A stretch of DNA of 22,225 nt from Fidelibacterota bacterium (lineage in GTDB: Bacteria > Fidelibacterota > Marinisomatia > Marinisomatales > CAZVFT01), in assembly GCA_014381485.1 (NCBI GenBank), contig JACNLN010000117.1, positions 1 to 22,225 of the forward strand, in the 5' to 3' direction. How positions within the stretch are numbered: the stretch's first letter is position 1; every line of letters starts with the position of its first letter. Below, one piece after another: positions 1 through 6,319 of this stretch. The position numbers and the translations under genes are program-made. A model generated the notes under the pieces. That model was not told the origin of the DNA. It saw only the letters and a program-made list of their open reading frames with translations, and did not search any database.

Positions 1-9
1 ATTTTTTCC

Positions 10-38
10 TTGACAAGTTTAATTTTTTTACCTAATAT
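10..38 (+). promoter_or_regulatory. sigma70-type promoter of the BMC operon
   Basis: TTGACA at 10-15 and TAATAT at 33-38 are separated by exactly 17 bp, close to the sigma70 consensus. Transcription would start near 45, giving a leader of about 34 nt before the regulator's ATG at 79. It is the only convincing promoter before the run of BMC genes, so it probably drives the whole operon. Confidence 0.8.
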
Positions 39-40
39 TG

Positions 41-51
41 GAACAAATGTT
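41..51. promoter_or_regulatory. upstream operator copy for the DeoR-like regulator
   Basis: GAACAAATGTT differs at one position from the core of the perfect palindrome at 61-74 (GAACAATTGTT at 62-72). The two copies start 21 bp apart, two helical turns, so bound proteins would lie on the same DNA face. This copy covers the predicted transcription start, where binding would block initiation. The operator role is inferred from the repeat and its place beside a SorC-family gene. Confidence 0.6.
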
Positions 52-60
52 AATACTAAT

Positions 61-74
61 TGAACAATTGTTCA
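61..74. promoter_or_regulatory. palindromic operator, DeoR (Bacillus type)-like
   Basis: TGAACAATTGTTCA is a perfect 14-bp palindrome lying between the -10 box and the regulator start codon. With its left flank it reads ATTGAACAA, which resembles the half-site I remember for Bacillus subtilis DeoR (ATTGAA-N6-TTCAAT). The protein encoded just downstream looks like that same regulator, which supports autoregulation of the operon. Confidence 0.7.
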
Positions 75-78
75 CACT

Positions 79-1026
79 ATGCCATTAGAAAGGAGAGAAA
101 TATCCATCTTGGTTGAAGCAGCTCGCTACTATTATGAGCACGGGTTGACTCAGAATCAAATTGCCAAGAGACTGGGAATTTCCCGACCTGGTGTCTCTAG
201 GTTGCTGCGAAAAGCCCGGGAAAGGGGGATTGTAAAAATCGAGATCTCAGATCCATTTGAGTATGATCTCAGGATTGAAGAAGAAATAAAGAATAAATTT
301 GGTTTAAAGAAGGTTATTATTGTTCCTAATGGAAGTGAAGATCCACAGGTAATCAAAAGGAGGTTAGGAAAAGCAGCTGTTATTTTACTGGATCAGATTA
401 TTAATGAAGGAACTACTTTTGCAATTTCCTGGGGAACAACTATGCAGGAGGTGGCTCGTCAGGTGAGAAGACGACGGGTAAAAGATATGATTGTCGTTCA
501 GTTGAATGGGGGAATCTCTCGAGCAGAATATGACACTTATGCTTCTGAAATTGCTCAAAAGATCAGTGATAACTACGAGGCAATTCCATATCTACTTCCC
601 CTGCCTGCTATAGTAGACAATCCTGAGTTAAAGAGAGCTATTATCTCTGATAAAAATATTTCCCGGACTCTGAAACTGTCAAAGAAAGCTGAAGTGGCCA
701 TGTTTACTATCGGTTCATTCAGTTACAATTCTGTTCTGGTACGTGCAGATTACTTTGAAGATCAGGAAGTGGATGAGTTGTTGAAGGAAGGAGCTGTGGG
801 GGATATATGTTCGAGAATTCTGAAGTACGATGGAACCATCTGTTCTAGTGAGTTAAATGACCGGACTATCGGGATTGAACTCGAAGAGTTAAAAAAGAAG
901 TCCTATTCCATTGCAGTTGCGGGTGGAAAGGAGAAATTATCTGCTATCCGGGCAGGTCTTAATGGGAAATGGTTTAATGTTCTCATTACAGACGAATGGG
1001 TGGCTCATGAACTTTTACGAGATTAA
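79..1026 (+). CDS. deoR: SorC-family transcriptional regulator, DeoR (Bacillus type)-like
   Basis: This is a 315-residue sugar-phosphate-responsive repressor. Residues about 18-55 form a sigma70 region-4-like helix-turn-helix (LTQNQIAKRLGISRPGVSRL). Residues about 60-315 form the SorC sugar-binding domain, with motifs shared with B. subtilis DeoR: SWGTTM, VVQLNGGIS, YLLPLP, GDICSR, ICSSELNDRTIG and VAGG near the C-terminus. The Bacillus protein responds to deoxyribose-5-phosphate, the substrate of the aldolase encoded next, so the same effector is likely. It is not the E. coli DeoR family of the same name. The ATG at 79 fits the family N-terminus but has no Shine-Dalgarno sequence. An AGGAG at 91-95 could instead serve a TTG at 109. 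The gene heads the BMC operon, 6 bp before the next gene. Confidence 0.93.
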   Translation: MPLERREISILVEAARYYYEHGLTQNQIAKRLGISRPGVSRLLRKARERGIVKIEISDPFEYDLRIEEEIKNKFGLKKVIIVPNGSEDPQVIKRRLGKAAVILLDQIINEGTTFAISWGTTMQEVARQVRRRRVKDMIVVQLNGGISRAEYDTYASEIAQKISDNYEAIPYLLPLPAIVDNPELKRAIISDKNISRTLKLSKKAEVAMFTIGSFSYNSVLVRADYFEDQEVDELLKEGAVGDICSRILKYDGTICSSELNDRTIGIELEELKKKSYSIAVAGGKEKLSAIRAGLNGKWFNVLITDEWVAHELLRD

Positions 1027-1032
1027 TATAAA

Positions 1033-2451
1033 ATGAATACGAGATCCAAAACAATAATCGCAGTCGGAGCTGACCATGCTGGTTTTCTTCTAAAGGAAGA
1101 TCTGAAAAAATATCTTCAGGATGAAGGATATGAGGTTATGGATTGTGGGACTTCAGGAACTGATTCAGTTGATTATCCTGAATATGCCTTTGCTGTAGCG
1201 AATAAAGTATCCAGTGGAGAAGCTCAATTCGGATTAATGGTTGATGGCGCAGGAATCGGTTCAGCAATAGTAGCGAATAAAGTGAAGGGAGTACGAGCAG
1301 CTCTTTGTTACGATATATCAACTGCACAAAACGCCCGGAAGCACAATGATGCGAACGTCCTTACTCTTGGAGCAGCTTTGATTGGATTGGGACTGGCAAT
1401 ACAGATTGTTGATACATTTCTGAGCCATCACTGCACCTTTGATAGACACTTACGAAGAGTAAAGATGATTGATGCAATAGAAAGTGAAGGAAAAATAAAT
1501 ACAAGTATGAGGAGTGATTTCGATCAAAAAGATAAGGAGAAAGAATTGATTAATATTTCAAGTGAAGAATTAACCCAGATCGCACAGAAGGTGGGAGAAT
1601 TGTTGAATGTGGGTGAAGTTCCTGCATCCTCGGGGGAAAAAACTCATCGTGATTCTGATATGGTCTGTGTGTGCGGTGTCTGTGTTGAAAAGAAACCGGA
1701 TATCATACGGAAATTTCTCGATTTTGGTGTAGATAGAATTGGATATCACGATGGTACAGGATGTGAGTGTGTTCCTGATGATATTGCAAGGTGTATTGAT
1801 CATACCTTACTCAAACCCGACGCTACAGAGGAAGATATCAAAAAATTATGTGCGGAAGCTCGTGAATACCATTTTGCTTCTGTTTGTCTAAGTCCAAGTT
1901 ATGTTAAGTTAGCCGCAAAAGAACTGGAGGGATCTTCTGTCAAAGTTTGTACTGTTGTTGGATTTCCCTCTGGGGCACATTTACCGGGAATCAAAGCTAT
2001 GGAGACGCGGCAGGCAATTCGGGATGGAGCCAGGGAGATTGATATGGTAATCAACATTGGAGCTTTGAAGAGCAAACAGGATGAATTGGTTTATCGGGAT
2101 ATTCGCCAGGTATGTGAAGCTTGCGAAGATGGTGGTGCTGTATCTAAGGTAATTATTGAAGCTGCTTACTTAACCGAAGATGAAAAAGTAAGAGCGTGTG
2201 AGCTTGCGAAAAATGCGCGAGCGAATTATGTGAAAACATCCACAGGATTCGGTCCAAATGGCGCTACTGTTGAAGATATTGATTTGATGAACAGAATGGT
2301 AGGACAGCATGGAATCGGGATAAAGGCAGCTGGTGGAATAAAATCCTACGCGGATGCAAAAGAGATGATCCAGGCGGGGGCGACACGGATTGGAGCAAGT
2401 GCAGGGATAAAAATTTTACAGGAAGCAAAACAGATGACTATATCTAACTGA
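1033..2451 (+). CDS. rpiB-deoC: RpiB-like isomerase / deoxyribose-phosphate aldolase fusion, BMC core enzyme
   Basis: This is a 472-residue two-enzyme fusion. Residues 1-150 are a RpiB/LacAB isomerase (GADHAGF at 12-18, DYPEYA, ANKVKGVRAALCYD, HNDANV). At the usual catalytic Cys (CGTGIG in typical RpiB) it has Asp71 (DGAGIG). Residues about 250-465 are class I deoxyribose-5-phosphate aldolase with Asp337, Schiff-base Lys401 (VKTSTGF) and Lys431 (IKAAGG); this half looks fully active and should yield acetaldehyde and glyceraldehyde-3-phosphate. The roughly 100-residue linker holds an amphipathic helix (176-191), a candidate encapsulation peptide, and a Cys cluster (C212, C214, C217, C244, C246). 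Isomerase plus aldolase is the hallmark of SPU-type BMC loci. The real substrate of the isomerase half is open: deoxyribose-5-phosphate has no 2-OH, so ordinary aldose-ketose isomerisation cannot act on it. Confidence 0.93.
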   Translation: MNTRSKTIIAVGADHAGFLLKEDLKKYLQDEGYEVMDCGTSGTDSVDYPEYAFAVANKVSSGEAQFGLMVDGAGIGSAIVANKVKGVRAALCYDISTAQNARKHNDANVLTLGAALIGLGLAIQIVDTFLSHHCTFDRHLRRVKMIDAIESEGKINTSMRSDFDQKDKEKELINISSEELTQIAQKVGELLNVGEVPASSGEKTHRDSDMVCVCGVCVEKKPDIIRKFLDFGVDRIGYHDGTGCECVPDDIARCIDHTLLKPDATEEDIKKLCAEAREYHFASVCLSPSYVKLAAKELEGSSVKVCTVVGFPSGAHLPGIKAMETRQAIRDGAREIDMVINIGALKSKQDELVYRDIRQVCEACEDGGAVSKVIIEAAYLTEDEKVRACELAKNARANYVKTSTGFGPNGATVEDIDLMNRMVGQHGIGIKAAGGIKSYADAKEMIQAGATRIGASAGIKILQEAKQMTISN

Positions 2452-2481
2452 TTTTGTCATCATAATTGAGGAGGATAAATC

Positions 2482-3105
2482 GTGGTTGATCTTAGATCTT
2501 ATGTTTTTTTAGACAAGATACAGCCTCAATACGCTGCTTTTCTTGGTACGGTGGCTCAGGGATTTCTGCCCATTGCGGGTATGGCATCCCTCTATGTAGA
2601 GATTTCACCCGGAATTGAAATCAATCGAATTACCGATATTGCATTGAAATCAACAGAAGTCACACCAGGAATGCAGATTGTAGAGCGGTTGTATGGATTA
2701 TTGGAAATCCATTCTCTGTCTCAGGCGGATGTCAGGCAAGCGGGGAAGGCAATTCTTGATGCTCTTGATCTGAAAGAAGAGGATCGTTGGAAACCTAAAA
2801 TCTACTCAAGTCAGGTAATTCGTCGAATTGATGATCATCAGACACAGCTGATCAATCGAATGAGGCATGGGAATATGCTTCTATCGGGTGAAACTCTATA
2901 TGTTATGGAGGTTCAGCCTGCAGCATATGCAGCGCTGGCAGCAAATGAAGCAGAAAAAGCAGCTGAAATTAACATTTTGGAGGTGAGGTCTTTCGGCAGT
3001 TTTGGAAGGGTTTATCTTGGAGGAGAAGAGAGAGATATAGATGTTGCTTGGCGTGTTGCCAGCGAAACTATTGAGAGCGTTACAGGTGTCGAGAAAAATA
3101 AATAA
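2482..3105 (+). CDS. BMC-T shell protein, tandem BMC domains (probably double-stacking type)
   Basis: This 207-residue protein has two BMC-like halves, about 1-100 and 125-205. The first carries VEISPGIEINRITDIALKS and VTPGMQIVERLYGLLEIH; the second carries LYVMEVQPAAYAALAANEA and LEVRSFGSFGRVYLGG. Tandem proteins of this kind form pseudohexameric trimers in the shell. The sequence resembles the H. ochraceum BMC-T2/T3 type, whose trimers stack face to face and have a large gated pore suited to bulky substrates or cofactors. The stacking assignment is from remembered family features and is less certain than the fold. The GTG start at 2482 is fixed by GAGGAGGA at 2468-2475. It is the first shell gene of the operon. 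Confidence 0.9.
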   Translation: MVDLRSYVFLDKIQPQYAAFLGTVAQGFLPIAGMASLYVEISPGIEINRITDIALKSTEVTPGMQIVERLYGLLEIHSLSQADVRQAGKAILDALDLKEEDRWKPKIYSSQVIRRIDDHQTQLINRMRHGNMLLSGETLYVMEVQPAAYAALAANEAEKAAEINILEVRSFGSFGRVYLGGEERDIDVAWRVASETIESVTGVEKNK

Positions 3106-3134
3106 TTCATCTATTGGGAAAATAAAAATATATA

Positions 3135-3157
3135 AATGAAATTTTAAAAATTTCATT
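3135..3157. repeat. perfect 11-bp inverted repeat before the BMC-H gene
   Basis: AATGAAATTTT (3135-3145) and AAAATTTCATT (3147-3157) are exact reverse complements around one base. The repeat lies in the 77-bp gap before the major shell gene, just upstream of its Shine-Dalgarno sequence. As RNA it would be an AT-only-looped hairpin, which could mark an mRNA processing or stabilisation site; as DNA it could bind a regulator. It has no T tract and is not a terminator. Confidence 0.6.
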
Positions 3158-3182
3158 CAACTATCAAAAGGAGGAAATAACA

Positions 3183-3497
3183 ATGGCAGAAGCACTTGGA
3201 ATGATAGAAACCCGCACATTTCCCGGCGTTGTAGAGGCAGCTGATGCGATGGTAAAAGCGGCAAAAGTTGAACTGGTATCTTATGAAAAAACCGGTGGTG
3301 GCTATGTGACAGCTATTATCCGTGGTGACGTTGCCGCTGTGAAAGCAGCTTGCGATGCTGGAAGAGCTGGCGCTTCTCGGGTTGGTGAAATCGTTGCTGT
3401 TCATGTAATTGCTCGTCCTCATCCTAATGTTGATGTCGTTATGCCTATAGGTCGGGAAGAGGAAGGCAAAGCAGCTATGGAAAAAAGAAAGAAGTAA
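3183..3497 (+). CDS. BMC-H major hexameric shell protein
   Basis: This 104-residue protein is a canonical Pfam00936 shell protein, expected to tile the compartment facets as cyclic hexamers. It opens with ALGMIETRTFPGVVEAADAM and contains KAAKVEL, IIRGDVAAVKAA and VHVIARPHPNVD. The pore loop is KTGGGY (36-41), where PduA and CcmK carry KIGSG, so the pore is lined by small uncharged residues. A short charged tail (about 90-104) follows the domain. Translation signals are strong (AAGGAGG before the ATG), as expected for the most abundant shell component. It is the only BMC-H in the window. It resembles the single BMC-H of the H. ochraceum shell. Confidence 0.98.
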   Translation: MAEALGMIETRTFPGVVEAADAMVKAAKVELVSYEKTGGGYVTAIIRGDVAAVKAACDAGRAGASRVGEIVAVHVIARPHPNVDVVMPIGREEEGKAAMEKRKK

Positions 3498-3509
3498 TCC
3501 GGAGGTAAA

Positions 3510-3809
3510 ATGAAGCTGGCGAAAGTAGTAGGTACAGTAGTATCTACTCGCAAAGAAGAAAGCGTAGAGGGATTGAAATTCCTCATCCTTCAACAGGTAG
3601 ATCTGGAAGGGAAGGATACCAATGGATTTGTAGTGGCTGCCGATGTCGTGGGTGCTGGAATTAGTGAAATGGTCCTTTTTGCGACAGGGAGTTCAGCTCG
3701 ACAGACAGTAAGGACTGACAAACGTCCCTGCGACGCGGTGGTGATGGCTATTGTCGATAACTGGGAGGTGAACGGTGAACTCAAATACAAAAAAGGGGTT
3801 CACGATTAG
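3510..3809 (+). CDS. BMC-P (EutN/CcmL) vertex protein, copy 1
   Basis: This 99-residue Pfam03319 protein is expected to form pentamers that cap the shell vertices. It has the family start (KLAKVVGTVVSTRK), the central LILQQVDLEG and VVAADVVGAG, the GSSAR loop (TGSSARQTV) and the closing VMAIVD. The start is set by GGAGG at 3501-3505. It follows the BMC-H gene after 12 bp. Two further BMC-P genes lie at the end of the operon, so the three may occupy different vertices or mix within pentamers. Confidence 0.96.
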   Translation: MKLAKVVGTVVSTRKEESVEGLKFLILQQVDLEGKDTNGFVVAADVVGAGISEMVLFATGSSARQTVRTDKRPCDAVVMAIVDNWEVNGELKYKKGVHD

Positions 3810-3970
3810 AAGTTCACGAATACTGTAAATCCAGTTTATTCCACATATTAACCATCAAACATCAAGCAAAGAGGAACGGATTAACCATTGGTATCCCTCC
3901 ACACTTGTGGGAAGGATAAAACCAGTCGGATGCAAATTAAATGAAAATCAATTTCATCAGGAGATAAGTT
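3810..3970. other. intra-operon spacer with two hairpins
   Basis: This 161-bp gap, the longest inside the BMC operon, separates the first shell genes from the aldehyde dehydrogenase. It holds an imperfect hairpin at 3893-3917 (CCAC/GTGG core with ATCC/GGAT flanks) and a smaller AT-rich one at 3941-3957 (ATGAAA/TTTCAT). The second resembles the inverted repeat before the BMC-H gene and abuts the next gene's Shine-Dalgarno sequence. No convincing promoter or T-tract terminator is visible. It may tune the ratio of enzyme to shell. Confidence 0.5.
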
Positions 3971-5425
3971 GTGTTACAGTTAACACAAAAACAGGTAGAT
4001 GATATCGCCTTTCGTATTGCTAACATCCTGAAGAAGACAGGTTATCATCCAGTTTCCCCAGAGGGAAAAAGTGAGGTAATTCAGACAGATGTTGGAATGG
4101 ATTCAGGTCTGTTTTACACGATTGATGATGCAGTTCACTCGGCACAGAAAGCTCAAAAAAAGCTGATGTCTATGACCTTAGCAAAACGCGATGAGATCAT
4201 TCTCAACATCCGGACAAGAATGATGCAGCATGTAGAGGATATTTCAAAGAGAGCTTATGAGGAAACCGGTCTTGGAAGAGTGGAAGATAAAGTGGAAAAG
4301 AACAGGTTGGCGTTAGAAAAAACACCCGGGACCGAAATTCTCGTTCCAAGAGCAAATACAGGAGATCGAGGATTAACATTGTTGGAGTTAGCTCCGTATG
4401 GTGTCATTGGAGCAATTACCCCGGTAACTAATCCCACTTCCACAATTATTTGCAACACAATCGGTATGATAGCTGCTGGGAATTCTGTCGTGTTTAACGT
4501 CCATCCTTCTGCAAAACAGGTGTCGGTATATACTGTTGAACTGATCAATCATGCGATTGTGGAAGTAGGGGGACCGGAAAACCTGGTAAACACATTGAAA
4601 GAACCGACCATAGAGAGTGCTCAAGAGTTGATGCGCCATCCTGAAGTGAGCTTGCTGGTAGTAACTGGCGGTGCTAGCGTGGTGGATGTAGCTATGAAAA
4701 GCGGTAAACGTTCAATCTGTGCTGGTCCCGGAAATCCACCAGTTGTTGTTGATGAAAGTGCCAATATTGATAATGCCGCCCGCTGCATTGTTGAGGGAGC
4801 TTCTATGGATAATAATATCATATGTGTGGATGAGAAAGAGGTTCTTGTAGTGGATTCTATTACAGATCAATTGATTTCCGCACTGGCTCAAAATAATGCA
4901 ATTATCCTGAATCAGGAACAGATGCAGCGTCTGGAAAAGGTGATCTTTGCCGAAGATCGAGGACCAAGAACACATGCTGTGGTAGAAAAGACATTAATTG
5001 GGAAGGATATTCAGGTCATTCTTTCGAAGATTGGGGTGGAAGTTGAAAATCACATTCGCCTTGCGGTAGTGGAGGTAGATCAGGATCACCAACTTGTCTG
5101 GACTGAACAGATGATGCCCATTATACCTCTGGTTCGAATGCCTGATGCTAATTCTGCTATTGATCTTGCAAAAGAGGTGGAACTCGGGTATCGCCATACA
5201 GCAGTGATGCATTCGAAAAATATTGATAACCTGAGTCGAATGGCTCGTCTGATGGATTGCAGTATTTTTGTGAAAAATGGTTCGGCGCTGGCAGGACTTG
5301 GATATGGTGGTGAAGGATATTGTTCCTTCTCCATTGCCAGTCCTACAGGAGAGGGAATTACAAATCCCAAGAGCTTTTCAAGAGAACGTCGTTGTGTATT
5401 AGTAGATCATTTTAGGATAGTATAA
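3971..5425 (+). CDS. BMC-associated CoA-acylating aldehyde dehydrogenase (PduP/EutE-like)
   Basis: This 484-residue enzyme should oxidise an aldehyde (here most likely acetaldehyde from the aldolase) to its acyl-CoA with NAD+. Visible motifs are TPVTNPTSTIICN, GGASVV, GPGNPPVVVDESANI, MDNNIICVDEKE with catalytic Cys285, and the C-terminal GEGYCSFSIASPTGEG and RERRCVLVDHFRIV. Residues 2-24 form an amphipathic helix followed by a Pro/Gly-containing linker, as in the encapsulation peptide of PduP, so it is probably lumenal. The start is GTG at 3971, with AGGAG at 3959-3963. Its stop codon overlaps the next ATG by one base (TAATG), implying translational coupling to the second BMC-T. Confidence 0.95.
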   Translation: MLQLTQKQVDDIAFRIANILKKTGYHPVSPEGKSEVIQTDVGMDSGLFYTIDDAVHSAQKAQKKLMSMTLAKRDEIILNIRTRMMQHVEDISKRAYEETGLGRVEDKVEKNRLALEKTPGTEILVPRANTGDRGLTLLELAPYGVIGAITPVTNPTSTIICNTIGMIAAGNSVVFNVHPSAKQVSVYTVELINHAIVEVGGPENLVNTLKEPTIESAQELMRHPEVSLLVVTGGASVVDVAMKSGKRSICAGPGNPPVVVDESANIDNAARCIVEGASMDNNIICVDEKEVLVVDSITDQLISALAQNNAIILNQEQMQRLEKVIFAEDRGPRTHAVVEKTLIGKDIQVILSKIGVEVENHIRLAVVEVDQDHQLVWTEQMMPIIPLVRMPDANSAIDLAKEVELGYRHTAVMHSKNIDNLSRMARLMDCSIFVKNGSALAGLGYGGEGYCSFSIASPTGEGITNPKSFSRERRCVLVDHFRIV

Positions 5426-6033
5426 TGAATAGATATCCCGCTATTGCGTTAATAGAGTATTCAAGTATTGCCGTAGGTATCCATGCTGGAGATGCCATGG
5501 TAAAACGAGCACCTATTACGGTGATAAAATCTGGAACAGTCCACAATGGGAAACACATCGTCTTAATCGGTGGCAGTGTGGCGTCTGTGGAAGAATCGTA
5601 TGCTGAAGGGTTACGAATTGGAGGTGAGTTTGTTGTGGACAAAGTGATACTTCCAGATGTTCACGAACAGGTGCACAATGCCATCCTGAAGGTGCGAATA
5701 CTGTGTTCAGGAGATGCTGTTGGCGTCATCGAGACAAAAACGGTAGCAGCTACTATCAAGTCCGCAGATGCTGGAATAAAAGGGGCAAAAGTAGATATTG
5801 TGGAAATTCGATTAGCAGACGATATTGGCGGGAAAGCCATTGCGATTTTCACGGGTAACGTTGAGGAAGTGGAAGTTGCGGTTGAAATCTCCAAACAAAA
5901 AGTAACAAATCCCGAATTCTGGCATAAAGATATCATCATTCCAAGGATACATTCAGATATGGCGGATCAGATCAATCGATCAACCCGTTTTGCTGTGGTG
6001 GATATGGGTCACATAGAGGGGAGTGAAATCTAA
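5425..6033 (+). CDS. BMC-T shell protein, tandem BMC domains (single-layer type)
   Basis: This 202-residue protein has two BMC domains. The first, about 5-92, carries ALIEYSSIAVGIHAGDAMVKRAP and GKHIVLIGGSVASVEES. The second, about 98-180, carries AVGVIETKTVAATIKSADAGIKGA and GGKAIAIFTGNVEEVEVAV. It should form pseudohexameric trimers that fit among the BMC-H hexamers. It resembles the single-layer BMC-T1 of H. ochraceum, and differs clearly from the other BMC-T in this operon. There is no Cys at the pore loops (TVHNGKH, DDIGGK), so a PduT-like pore Fe-S cluster is unlikely. It starts within the stop codon of the aldehyde dehydrogenase. Confidence 0.95.
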   Translation: MNRYPAIALIEYSSIAVGIHAGDAMVKRAPITVIKSGTVHNGKHIVLIGGSVASVEESYAEGLRIGGEFVVDKVILPDVHEQVHNAILKVRILCSGDAVGVIETKTVAATIKSADAGIKGAKVDIVEIRLADDIGGKAIAIFTGNVEEVEVAVEISKQKVTNPEFWHKDIIIPRIHSDMADQINRSTRFAVVDMGHIEGSEI

Positions 6034-6034
6034 G

Positions 6035-6319
6035 ATGCGATTGGGTCGTGTCATTGGAACCGTGACGCCCTGTGTGGTGTGTGATGGGTTAGAAGGAGTT
6101 CCTATGTTAATTGTACAGCCTCTAGACAAGAGAAAAAATCCTGTAGATTCTCCAATCGTGGCAGCTGACTCCACGCGTATGGCGGCGCCCGGAGAATTAA
6201 TTTATTATGAAAGCATTCGGGAAGCAGCGTTAGCCCTTGATCCATGGTTTGTACCGGTGAATGACGCCATTATTGGAATTGTTGATGATGTTCACTACTT
6301 CGATCTGGAGGAAACATGA
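6035..6319 (+). CDS. BMC-P (EutN/CcmL) vertex protein, copy 2, divergent
   Basis: This 94-residue Pfam03319 protein starts MRLGRVIGTVTPCVVC and ends with AIIGIVDDVHYFD. The ATG at 6035 is chosen because it matches the family start, with GAGGGGAG at 6016-6023; an in-frame GTG at 6023 would add four residues but has no room for a ribosome site. The loop that reads G(S/N)SAR in the other two copies is replaced here by a longer ESIREAALALDPWFVP stretch, so this copy may form a specialised pentamer or mixed assemblies. It begins one base after the BMC-T stop and overlaps the next gene by 4 bp (ATGA). Confidence 0.93.
   Translation: MRLGRVIGTVTPCVVCDGLEGVPMLIVQPLDKRKNPVDSPIVAADSTRMAAPGELIYYESIREAALALDPWFVPVNDAIIGIVDDVHYFDLEET

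Noticed and set aside
3153..3593. 146-codon minus-strand frame over BMC-H
   Set aside because: It is an antisense shadow of an unmistakable BMC-H gene and has no domain or ribosome site.
5425..6033. PduT-like Fe-S cluster in the pore of the second BMC-T
   Set aside because: No Cys is present in either predicted pore loop; the only Cys (in ILCSGD) lies between the domains.
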